Of a stretch of 64,000 nucleotides of DNA, positions 8,304 through 15,618 are shown in pieces; within the stretch, counting starts at the first letter, position 1; each line of letters begins with the position of its first letter. A model generated the notes under the pieces. That model worked only from the letters and a program-made list of their open reading frames with translations, made no database searches and was not told the origin of the DNA. The translations under genes were made by a program, and so were the position numbers. Source of the stretch: Allochromatium humboldtianum. GTDB lineage: Bacteria; Pseudomonadota; Gammaproteobacteria; Chromatiales; Chromatiaceae. The stretch is from assembly GCF_013385175.1 (NCBI RefSeq), contig NZ_JABZEO010000002.1, forward strand, positions 124,001 through 188,000. The letters are read 5' to 3'.

Positions 8304-8727
8304 CCGGCGTCAGGGCCGTGTCGATCGGTGTCAATACCAGTCAGGGCACCGTCGAAAGGCGTCCATGGCCGGTCCGACACCCACGGGCCGAGTGACGACG
8401 GACAGCACTGCTGTCGAGTCGGCGCTCATCCTAGGCCAGGACGCCGGAGGCGTCAGTCAACAACGGTAACTGGGCGACTTACGGTTTTGGGCCGACAGCG
8501 TCGGGGGCGCGGCCTATACTCGCCGAGCCTGGCCGGCCCAGACAGCGTGCTCCACGATGACCGGCTCGAACCGGCCCGTGAAGGGGCGGGAGCGGGGGGC
8601 GAAACACAGTCGTGATCGAGTCCCTGGGTGGCGGCAACCCCTGTTTCCACCCCGGTAGGAGGGTGGAAACAGGGGGAGAGCGGCTGGATTGGGTGAAACA
8701 TCGTCTGGAGGCGCCCGAGTGGTGGAA
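8304..8727. other. Candidate origin of transfer (oriT) region
   Basis: About 0.4 kb without a convincing gene, between the divergent traK-like and mobI-like genes. It holds two perfect 6-3-6 palindromes (GACAGC-ACT-GCTGTC at 8401-8415; GACGCC-GGA-GGCGTC at 8440-8454) and a long inverted repeat at 8638-8675. CATCCTAGG near 8427 loosely resembles the YATCCTG core cut by MOBP relaxases but differs at a key base. Position, lack of coding and repeat density support oriT; the nick site is unproven. Confidence 0.5.
8638..8675. repeat. 15-bp perfect inverted repeat
   Basis: CCCCTGTTTCCACCC (8638-8652) and its exact complement (8661-8675) are separated by 8 nt. It sits 53 bp before the mobI-like start. 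It could be a relaxosome binding site, a cruciform or a leader attenuator; no T-run follows, so a terminator is less likely. Confidence 0.85.
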
Positions 8728-9282
8728 ATGACGACATCGGATCACGACGGGTCACACATGCGCACCGCGACCCTCGACCCTCAGATCCGGCTGCACGAGG
8801 CCACACAGGCGTTCGCGGATCTGGAAACCCAGTTCTCCACCCGCTGCATCGAAATCCTGGGGGTTCTGGAAGAGGAGGCGAGGGTGCTGACGAGCGCCTT
8901 CACCGAGGCCATGCTCCGGGAGCGGCGAGCACGCCCGGCCAGCGAGCGTGGCAGCATCGGGCTGAGAGTGCGGCGAACGGCGGGGTCGGCACCGGGACGC
9001 TTTCAGATCGAGTGGTATCGCGTGCGCGGCAAACGGCGCACCCAGTACCTCAAGCGTGGCAAGGACAAGGATGGGCGCATCAGCCATCGATACCGACCGA
9101 GCGCCTTTGGGCGTGTCACGGACTGGGAGAAGGCGCTGATTGCCGACTTTGAACCCCAGTTATCGCGTCTGCGCGCTGTTCAGTCGCACATCGCTCAGAT
9201 TGAGCGGCGCTTCGCCCTGATCGGGCAGGCGCTCAGTACGCGCGACATCGGGACGGGCGACGTGGATGAGCCGTCATGGTGA
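8728..9282 (+). CDS. MobI-like mobilization protein
   Basis: 184 residues. After a helical N-terminus the core reads ERGSIGLRVRR, FQIEWYRVRGKR, then a basic patch and TDWEKALIADFEPQL. This pattern of an aromatic strand (EWYR), a Lys/Arg-rich turn and a TDWE helix resembles MobI of SXT and IncA/C elements, which is required to start transfer at the adjacent oriT. The start is uncertain: ATG 8728 and ATG 8758 are both possible with weak ribosome sites, and the frame opens at a TTG at 8689. Its location next to the repeat-rich region fits. Confidence 0.6.
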   Translation: MTTSDHDGSHMRTATLDPQIRLHEATQAFADLETQFSTRCIEILGVLEEEARVLTSAFTEAMLRERRARPASERGSIGLRVRRTAGSAPGRFQIEWYRVRGKRRTQYLKRGKDKDGRISHRYRPSAFGRVTDWEKALIADFEPQLSRLRAVQSHIAQIERRFALIGQALSTRDIGTGDVDEPSW

Positions 9283-9586
9283 ATCGTGTCGTGGATAAGC
9301 TCCTGACCTATCGCATTACACGCAAATATTTAAGTCATTGATTTTTATAATTTTATGTTTATCCTGTGTATCATAAAAATGAACGTCCCTGCCCCAAGGG
9401 GCGGGGTATCACTTCGTTCCGCTCGCACGCTTCGCGGCTCGACGTCACTCAATCGCGCCTTACCATGCTCTTCGTCAACCTCTCGTCCGCTGTCGAGGCT
9501 GTACGTCCAGATCGCCAATTCCCGCGTCAAAACCCCGGTAAGCTCAAGCCCAGATTTCATGCACCCTATCGGCGGACGGCCTTAAG
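9283..9586. other. AT-rich non-coding stretch, possible insertion-sequence end
   Basis: The first 100 bp (about 9300-9395) are strikingly AT-rich against the surroundings. Read on the minus strand, 9560 to 9375 contains a GC hairpin (CCCCGCCCC / GGGGC) followed by a run close to TTCATTTTT. This loosely recalls the 3' non-coding ends of TnpB-type (IS200/IS605) elements, but no TnpB coding is present. I see no supported gene. Confidence 0.25.
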
Positions 9587-9784
9587 TTAATGGCATTGGG
9601 CGCGCCCCGGGGGAGGGTTTTTTAGGATCTCAACCTGGCTCTTCAGACGCGACAGCTCCATCGCTTGCTCGGTGACCTTAGGCGGAATCACGCCGTTGAG
9701 CGCGCCGATCTCGGCCCCCTTCAGCCAGTTACGCAGGGTCTGCTCGACTTGGTCTGTCGTGGCCTGCATGTGCAGGGACGCCAT
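9587..9784 (-). pseudogene. Remnant of an IS3-family orfA transposase
   Basis: The peptide contains LRNWLKGAEIGALNGVI and TEQAMELSRLKSQVEILK, the mid-to-C-terminal part of IS3-family OrfA (linker and leucine-zipper region). The N-terminal helix-turn-helix is missing, the frame is lost just after the zipper, and no orfB (integrase core) is nearby. This is a degraded insertion sequence at the left edge of the GTPase cargo. Confidence 0.65.
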
Positions 9785-10095
9785 GGTTGAAAATTTCCTG
9801 TTCCGTTGCGTTGTCTGGGTATCTCTGCCAAACCGGTGCCCTGATCATGAATGACGCAACGACGAAGATGGATTACCTGCCCTTGTTCGAGGCTCTGCGG
9901 CTAGCCCAAGTGGGTCTGGGTCGAAAACCGTCGCTTCACGCCGTGCTGCACTCAGGGTCGGTGAACAGATTGAAACCTGTCCGCGCTGTGGAGATACGCC
10001 GCTGAAATAATGCATCAACAGCCTTCGCTTAAGCGTGCCAGCGGTCTTACGCGCACTGATCCGTCCTCTTCACCACTGACAAGGAGTACATCCGC
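9785..10095. other. Intergenic region upstream of the GTPase operon
   Basis: A small frame at 9847-10005 (52 residues from ATG 9847) has no recognisable motif and no neighbour in phase; I do not support it as a gene. The last 80 bp probably hold the promoter of the GTPase operon, and an AAGGAG ribosome site lies before 10096. Confidence 0.3.
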
Positions 10096-10920
10096 ATGTC
10101 AACACTTTGCCCGGCAACGCTGGCCCGCCTGACGGCAATCGCGCCGCATCACTGCGCTGAAATCGAGCGTCTATCAGAATTGAACGAGGCAACATGGCCG
10201 GTAGTCACCGTCCTGGGCAAGTACAACCACGGTAAGAGTTCATTGCTGAATGCCTTGATCGGTGAGGACTGTTTTGCGGTGTCCGATCAACGTGAAACCC
10301 GCCGAATATCAGTGCAGATGCATCAGGGTATCCAGTGGATGGATACGCCGGGCCTGGATGCGGATGTGGCGGGTGATGATGATCGTCGTGCCATGCAGGC
10401 CGCACGCCGTCAGGCCGATGTGCGTCTTTTCATACACGCTATAGATTTAGGTGAACTGGATGCGAGCGAACTAGCCCTGATGCGCGAATTGCTTGATGAG
10501 CAGTCTACAACCGGGCGTCCGACCGTGCTCGTGTTGACACGGATCGCCAATCAACCCGTAGCAGAGCGTGAGCAGGTGATTCGTGCTGTGTCTCAGCAAG
10601 TTCCTGAAGCACACATTGTGGCCGTCTCCGCCAGCAGTCATCAGCGTGGCATTGCAAACAAGATGCCCGCACTCGTGCAACTTGGCAATTTAGTCGCACT
10701 GCACACTGCAATCACCAGCGCCGTTCTCCAGACACAACGGATTCGAGAGTGCGAGCGCGCGCTTCTAGTAAGCACAGTTGCTAAACACGTCAGTCACCTG
10801 TTGGATCAAGCGTACTCCCGGCATGAGCAGGCTAAATCTCGGGCCCAAGCTACTCACAACGTCTTACAGCAGCAATTTGCGCAATTGCAACACCGCATTG
10901 CGACAGAAATTCGCGGCTAA
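10096..10920 (+). CDS. Small dynamin/Era-like GTPase (cargo operon gene 1)
   Basis: 274 residues. GTPase motifs: P-loop GKYNHGKSS near 41-49, a switch region with ETRR, G3 as DTPGLD near 79, and a degenerate G4 (VLTRIAN in place of NKxD). After the G domain there is a helical tail of about 80 residues with coiled-coil character (EQAKSRAQATHNVLQQQFAQ). It lacks an obvious membrane segment, so it may pair with the larger GTPases downstream. A clear AAGGAG ribosome site precedes it. Base composition is slightly lower in GC than the ICE core, as expected for cargo. Confidence 0.75.
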   Translation: MSTLCPATLARLTAIAPHHCAEIERLSELNEATWPVVTVLGKYNHGKSSLLNALIGEDCFAVSDQRETRRISVQMHQGIQWMDTPGLDADVAGDDDRRAMQAARRQADVRLFIHAIDLGELDASELALMRELLDEQSTTGRPTVLVLTRIANQPVAEREQVIRAVSQQVPEAHIVAVSASSHQRGIANKMPALVQLGNLVALHTAITSAVLQTQRIRECERALLVSTVAKHVSHLLDQAYSRHEQAKSRAQATHNVLQQQFAQLQHRIATEIRG

Positions 10921-10968
10921 CCGCCAAATCAACAGGATTGTTTTCTGTCAATTCTATGGAGACATCTG

Positions 10969-11394
10969 ATGCCGATTCCTCTTATTTGGGCTGGTTTGGC
11001 GATTGGTGCGACCGTGGTGTCCGCCATTGCTTATAGCATCAGCCAAATGAACGATGATGACACGTCGTCATCCAGCCATAACAGGGATGCTGAGCAACGT
11101 CAGCGTGAGGCACGAGAGCAGCAAATTCGCCACAAGATCCAGGCCGAAGCCGAGGCTTGGCTACGGAGTCAGCGGATTGCGCTCGACACAAACCACCAAA
11201 CCAAGCTGTTAAGCCATTTGGTGGACGGGAAAACACTGGAGGCCGACGTATGGGCCGCTCTGACGCGCGCCTCACCCGCTATTCAGCATGCCGAGCTCGC
11301 CGTTAAGGCCGAGGAGCAATCGGTTGCCGAGTACAGCGCACTGCTGAAAACCTTGCGCTCGCATATCAAACCCATTGACCACCCCGAACATTGA
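10969..11394 (+). CDS. Membrane-anchored helical small protein (cargo gene 2)
   Basis: 141 residues. One N-terminal hydrophobic helix (residues 4-26, LIWAGLAIGATVVSAIAYSI) looks like an uncleaved membrane anchor. It is followed by an acidic/serine linker and a charged helical region rich in Gln, Arg and Glu (about 45-70) that could form a coiled coil. I recognise no family. It has its own GGAG site and sits between GTPase genes with 48- and 18-bp gaps, so it is probably a membrane partner or adaptor of the GTPases. Confidence 0.7.
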   Translation: MPIPLIWAGLAIGATVVSAIAYSISQMNDDDTSSSSHNRDAEQRQREAREQQIRHKIQAEAEAWLRSQRIALDTNHQTKLLSHLVDGKTLEADVWAALTRASPAIQHAELAVKAEEQSVAEYSALLKTLRSHIKPIDHPEH

Positions 11395-11412
11395 TTTCAC
11401 AGGGAGACTGGC

Positions 11413-13158
11413 ATGACCACGATGGAGTCAACCGCAGAAACACGTTGGATCAAAGCTGTCGGTGAATTTGTCTGTGTCAGCGAGGCGATACAGACGCAGC
11501 TCGATGCACTCAATCATCGCACCGAGGCCATGCAGCAGACTTTGCAAACGGCGGTTACAGCGTTGCCGCGCAAGGGCCCGATGCTGGAGCGTAGTGGGCG
11601 ACAGCTTGAGCAAGCCGTCGCGGATGCCATACACCAAGCGACCCAAAACTGGGGTGAAGGTGCCTTGGGACGCCAATTCAGCGACTCCATGGCGGATCGG
11701 CTGATTCTGTTGATCTATGGCAAGGTCAATGCCGGCAAGAGCACGCTGCTGAACTTTCTTGTCGAGCGTTTTGCCGCCCACGGTCTGCCGGCTCAGCGGT
11801 TCCGAATCGAGAACGGGCATGAAGTCGCTCTGGAAGGCCCCTTTGAGACCTCATGCACGGAGAACACCGCGCATATCCAGGGTGTGAAACTGGGTGAGAC
11901 CCTGGTTGTTCTCGATACCCCCGGCATGTTGTCGGTCACCCAGGCGAACCACGCCTTGACCGAGCGTTTTAGAGTAGCCGCCGACGCAGCGCTGCTGGTG
12001 ACGAGCTCAGGGGCTCCTGGTGAAACCCAAGAACTGGATGTGTTGCGCACCGCCGCTGAGAGTGGCAAGCCGATTCAGATCCTTTTGACACAAAGTGATG
12101 TGAATGAGCCCATGGAGGTGGATGGTGAAATCCATGATCGTTGGGTGAATAAGGATCCGGCGCGGCGCCTGGGACAGGAGGAGGATGTACTGACACGGGC
12201 ACGCTGCAAGCTCAACGACGAAGGCGTGGCTTCTCTGTTGGAGGAACCCGTCTCGGTGTCGGTAAAGTGCGCACGTGAAGCGGGCTGCACGCCAGCTGCG
12301 CTGGAGGAGAGCGGTTTCGAGCGTTTGTACCAAAGACTATGCCGACTCGCCGATAGCGCGTTGGAATACAAACGCGAAAAGCCGTTGAAGATCTACCAAG
12401 ATTATCTACAAAACGTTCTGTATTTATCACTGCGCACGAAGGTCTTACCGCCCTTGGAGGACTTGCGCTCAGCCGGCAGACAGGCGATCGAACGGTTAGG
12501 CCGCCAGACCCGTCCGATGTCCGAAGCGGTTTTGGTGGAAATGATCGGCGCACTGCCGGCGGTGCTGCGTCGCCACCAGGAACGCCAGGATGTGCAGGCC
12601 GTCGCGCAGGAACTGTCGACGTTGCTCGCAACAATTAGCCAGACGCATCTGCTCAATGCCCTGTCCGATTACGAAACTCAGGCTGAAGCCATTCTGATCG
12701 ATCTCGATCCCGGTCGTTTCGGCGGCTATACCGAGCGGTTCATCAACGTTGAGCAGCAGCGGGGAGCCGGTCTGGCGGCCGCGGCGGGGGCTGGCGGTAC
12801 CGCGCTGGGTGTCTACGGTGCCGCCAAGCTGGGCACGGTCATCGGCACCGCCGGTGGTCCGCTCGGCATGGTGGTCGGCGGATTGATCGGGGGGTTGGTG
12901 GGAACTGCCATCGGCCGCCTTGCCCTCACCCAGGAAACCCTCCGCCTTCCCGTCGGCGTCGACTATTTCGAGTTGCAGACCCGCATCGAAGATTTGTTGC
13001 AAGCAGAAATCCTAAACCTGATGGATACACAGATTAGCCGTGTCTGCACCGAGCTGGAGGCGCTCGATGGGCGCTTGAGCAAAATGCAGTCACTTGTCGA
13101 TCGCTTCATTGAGCCGATTGAAGCCACCGAACTGACCCCTGTGGGAGATGCAGCATGA
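11413..13158 (+). CDS. Dynamin-like large GTPase with membrane hairpin (cargo gene 3)
   Basis: 581 residues. An N-terminal helical region (1-95) precedes a G domain with P-loop GKVNAGKST near 103, G3 DTPGM near 168 and G4 TQSD near 222. A helical stalk follows. Around 452-500 there is a glycine-rich hydrophobic hairpin (AAAGAGGTALGVYGAAKLG, then GGPLGMVVGGLIGGLVG), as in the membrane-inserting paddle of bacterial dynamin-like proteins. The last 60 residues are helical. Such proteins bind or remodel membranes on GTP hydrolysis. The stop overlaps the next start (ATGA), indicating coupled translation with gene 4. Confidence 0.8.
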   Translation: MTTMESTAETRWIKAVGEFVCVSEAIQTQLDALNHRTEAMQQTLQTAVTALPRKGPMLERSGRQLEQAVADAIHQATQNWGEGALGRQFSDSMADRLILLIYGKVNAGKSTLLNFLVERFAAHGLPAQRFRIENGHEVALEGPFETSCTENTAHIQGVKLGETLVVLDTPGMLSVTQANHALTERFRVAADAALLVTSSGAPGETQELDVLRTAAESGKPIQILLTQSDVNEPMEVDGEIHDRWVNKDPARRLGQEEDVLTRARCKLNDEGVASLLEEPVSVSVKCAREAGCTPAALEESGFERLYQRLCRLADSALEYKREKPLKIYQDYLQNVLYLSLRTKVLPPLEDLRSAGRQAIERLGRQTRPMSEAVLVEMIGALPAVLRRHQERQDVQAVAQELSTLLATISQTHLLNALSDYETQAEAILIDLDPGRFGGYTERFINVEQQRGAGLAAAAGAGGTALGVYGAAKLGTVIGTAGGPLGMVVGGLIGGLVGTAIGRLALTQETLRLPVGVDYFELQTRIEDLLQAEILNLMDTQISRVCTELEALDGRLSKMQSLVDRFIEPIEATELTPVGDAA

Positions 13159-14726
13159 TGACCGCCTCCGCTCTGGAATTCGTACTCGATGCACTGAGGC
13201 CACTGCTGCAGGCGTCTCTGCCTCAGCGTTTGGACACTCTGGACACCTTGCGCCAAGCGTTGCACGATCGGCGATCCAGATTACTCGTCTTTGGTGCCTA
13301 CAACGCGGGCAAGAGCACGTTGGTCAATGCTCTGCTGGGTCGTGAAGAGGCGCCGGTGGGCGATATCCCCACGACATTGCGCACCGCCGAGTACGACTGG
13401 GGGAGACGGATTCTGCTGGATACCCCAGGCGTCAATGCGCCGGTCGAACACGAATCCGTGGCGGCAGAAACACTGCGCACGGCTCAACGGATTTTGTTTG
13501 TGGTGCGCGAGGGCAACCAGGATTGTGCAGATGTCTATGATCGATTGTTCGAACTGCTCGGCGAGAGGCGCCCGGTCATCCTGCTGATTAATCATCAGTA
13601 TGCAAAGATCGAGGAAGCCGAGGCGCTGCGCGCCCGCCTGCTGGATGTTCTGCTGACCCAAGCGGCTCGACGGGAAGTGCCCGATGCGCATATCGCTGCT
13701 TTGCCTGTATTACTGCTGAATGCGAGGCTTGCGCTGCGCGGCCGTTTGGAATCCAGCGCCGTCTTTGTGCGTGAATCCGGTCTCGAGGATGTCGGCACAC
13801 GCCTGGAGCAGTGGCTGGAGGCCTGTGAACGCGAGCATCCGCCTGTGGCGCAGATTCAAGCGGACATCAAGCGCGAGCTGCTGCAACCCTTGCTGGCGTC
13901 GCTGAAAGCGAATGGTGCTCCCCAGGAAGCCTTGACCCGCTCGGCAGAGGATCTGGCGCAACTGGAGCAGCGTCTGCGTTGGTTGACCGAACGCACCCAA
14001 AACCGGCTGGCGACCATGATCTATCCCTTGCAGCCGCAGATTGGGGCGGCATTGGACCAGAGTCAGGGACAAGTCGATGTGCTACAAGCCCGCTTAGCCG
14101 AGCTGGCCGCAGGCGTGGCGGAAGACATGGCTGGCTGGCTGGAGGCGGAACTGGTCCCGCTCTATGCGGAAGCTAACCGTTTGGTGGACAGATTGCGCAC
14201 GACACGGGTCACGGCGGATCCAGCTAGCCATGCAGAATATGACTTGACCAAGGATATCCTGGAGTCTGTTGGCAAACTGACCCTCACAGGTGTGCGTGCC
14301 ATTCGCAAGGAACACCTTCTCGAATTATTGAAAGCTGGGCGTGCAGCCAAGATTCCGTGGCTCAAGGGACGTTGGGAGACAACGCTGGAGAAGTGGGCTG
14401 GAAAGGCCATGCCCTGGATTCAGGCCGGTGTAGCTGTCTTGGAAATCGGCCTAGCGCAGTACGGACAGCATCAGCACAATACCGAACGTCAGCGTGCTGC
14501 ACTGCAGAGACAGCAATGGATCGAAGAGATCGCCAGCGCCCTAATTGCGGCTATTCAGGACGCGGCGATGCAGGCTCTGGCTGAAGTTGAAACACAGATC
14601 GTTTTGCCGCTGCGCCAACAGCATGAAGCACAAGTTCAAGCCGCAGATGGGCATCAGCAGACGATTCTGCAAGTGAAGACATGGCTGGCCATGTGCGCGC
14701 CATCTATGCCCGAACCCGTCTCATAG
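13155..14726 (+). CDS. Dynamin-like GTPase (cargo gene 4)
   Basis: 523 residues. P-loop GAYNAGKST near 47-55, a Thr-rich switch (DIPTTLRTAEY), G3 DTPGVNAP near 90 and a G4-like INHQY near 140. A long helical region follows (about 200-350, many Leu/Gln/Ala heptads), then a weakly hydrophobic segment near 415-435 (MPWIQAGVAVLEIGLAQ) and a charged coiled-coil C-terminus. It appears to be a partner of gene 3, with which it overlaps by 4 bp. The 3' end runs into the truncated hipA on the other strand. Paired large GTPases also occur in dynamin-type (LeoA/LeoBC, Eleos) defence loci, but orthology cannot be judged here. Confidence 0.8.
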   Translation: MMTASALEFVLDALRPLLQASLPQRLDTLDTLRQALHDRRSRLLVFGAYNAGKSTLVNALLGREEAPVGDIPTTLRTAEYDWGRRILLDTPGVNAPVEHESVAAETLRTAQRILFVVREGNQDCADVYDRLFELLGERRPVILLINHQYAKIEEAEALRARLLDVLLTQAARREVPDAHIAALPVLLLNARLALRGRLESSAVFVRESGLEDVGTRLEQWLEACEREHPPVAQIQADIKRELLQPLLASLKANGAPQEALTRSAEDLAQLEQRLRWLTERTQNRLATMIYPLQPQIGAALDQSQGQVDVLQARLAELAAGVAEDMAGWLEAELVPLYAEANRLVDRLRTTRVTADPASHAEYDLTKDILESVGKLTLTGVRAIRKEHLLELLKAGRAAKIPWLKGRWETTLEKWAGKAMPWIQAGVAVLEIGLAQYGQHQHNTERQRAALQRQQWIEEIASALIAAIQDAAMQALAEVETQIVLPLRQQHEAQVQAADGHQQTILQVKTWLAMCAPSMPEPVS

Positions 14727-15273
14727 GATCGTGCCTGATCTGTGCATTATGCAGAAGAACTCGTTGGATGTCAGACCGGCCAGGCGCGGATCGACGGGAT
14801 CAGGCTTGAGGATATGAGTGGACGCCAAGTCCGGGCCTTCGACCAGATACCAGTCCTCGCCCTCCACCAGAACTGCCAGCTTGTCCTGAAAACCGGCGAT
14901 GGACAACCGCACCTTGCCATCCCAGACCGTGAAGGGGACATGCGGACGCTGGCGGAGACGGTGGGCGAGTTCATCCGGAGTCAACAAGCGTTTGTGGGCC
15001 TGATCCCGACCCGGACTGTCCGGGAGCACCAGACGCAGAGCCCCCGCCGTTTCACGCCCCAGCGCGATCAGCAGACCAACCAGATTGCCTTTGGAGACGC
15101 GGTTGGCGCGTGCCGCCTCTTCCAGGGCCTGACCCTCGGGCAGCAGGACTCAGCGGATAAGCCGCCGGGCGGGCGCACCAAGCGTCCGTATACGCGAATG
15201 AAAAACGGTGGTGCGTGGCGTCATAGGCCAGCGTGCCGACCCGTTCCTGGTCGAGCCAGACCTCAAGCCGCAT
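14721..15273 (-). pseudogene. hipA: Truncated and frameshifted hipA
   Basis: The start (MRLEVWLDQERVGTLAYD) overlaps the end of hipB by 11 bp. The frame breaks near 15147-15151, where two bases appear to be missing. Beyond it the sequence resumes in another frame as LLPEGQALEEAARANRVSKG and continues to IAGFQDKLAVLVEG and STHILKP. Homology stops at about 14745 (NEFFC), so the kinase core with its catalytic residues is absent. The truncation point abuts the end of the GTPase operon, suggesting that the cargo replaced the 3' half. It cannot encode an active HipA toxin. Confidence 0.85.
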
Positions 15274-15541
15274 CCGTGCCTCCGGGACCGCCGGCGTCCG
15301 GCGGCGCCTGCCAGGTCAGGCGAATCCCCAACCCGTTCATCACCTTGAACGCCAGTGCCAGCGACACCGTGCCGGTTCCGGTTTCGAGGTTTTGCAGGGT
15401 CTGCTTGGCGACCTTGACGCTCAGTGCCGTCTCTTCCAGCGTGAGACCCGAGGCCGTGCGCACCGCGCGCACCAGGGCGCCGAGCTGTTGCGGGTGGGTG
15501 ATGAGTGGCGCTGGGAGGGGTGTGGCCTTGACGGTGCGCAT
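15263..15541 (-). CDS. hipB: HipB-like antitoxin/repressor
   Basis: 92 residues with an XRE-type helix-turn-helix: LGALVRAVRTASGLTLEETA, then VKVAKQTLQNLETG. The C-terminus contains the strand-forming segment typical of HipB (ALAFKVMNGLGIRLTW). The start at ATG 15541 is preceded by AAGGATC. An upstream in-frame extension to 15697 would cross both operators and is rejected. With hipA broken, it may persist as a free repressor acting on the twin operators just upstream. Confidence 0.85.
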   Translation of the reverse strand: MRTVKATPLPAPLITHPQQLGALVRAVRTASGLTLEETALSVKVAKQTLQNLETGTGTVSLALAFKVMNGLGIRLTWQAPPDAGGPGGTDAA

Positions 15542-15547
15542 ACATTG

Positions 15548-15565
15548 ATCCTTTTTTCTTAGGAT
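15548..15565. promoter_or_regulatory. HipB-type operator, site 1
   Basis: ATCCT-N8-AGGAT, a palindromic site like the TATCC...GGATA operators of E. coli HipB. It begins 6 bp upstream of the hipB start, so binding would block transcription or translation initiation. Confidence 0.65.
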
Positions 15566-15597
15566 CATAGCTGAGCGAGGGGCCGTGAACAATGCTA

Positions 15598-15615
15598 ATC
15601 CTTTTTCAATAGGAT
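15598..15615. promoter_or_regulatory. HipB-type operator, site 2
   Basis: A second ATCCT-N8-AGGAT with the same arms and spacing as site 1, exactly 50 bp away (about five helical turns), so dimers would bind on the same face. It ends 4 bp from the traG stop codon. Confidence 0.65.
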
Positions 15616-15618
15616 TAT

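Noticed and set aside
14742-15548. Rightward frame of 268 codons
   Set aside because: It is the antisense shadow of hipB and the hipA remnant, whose minus-strand homology is evident.
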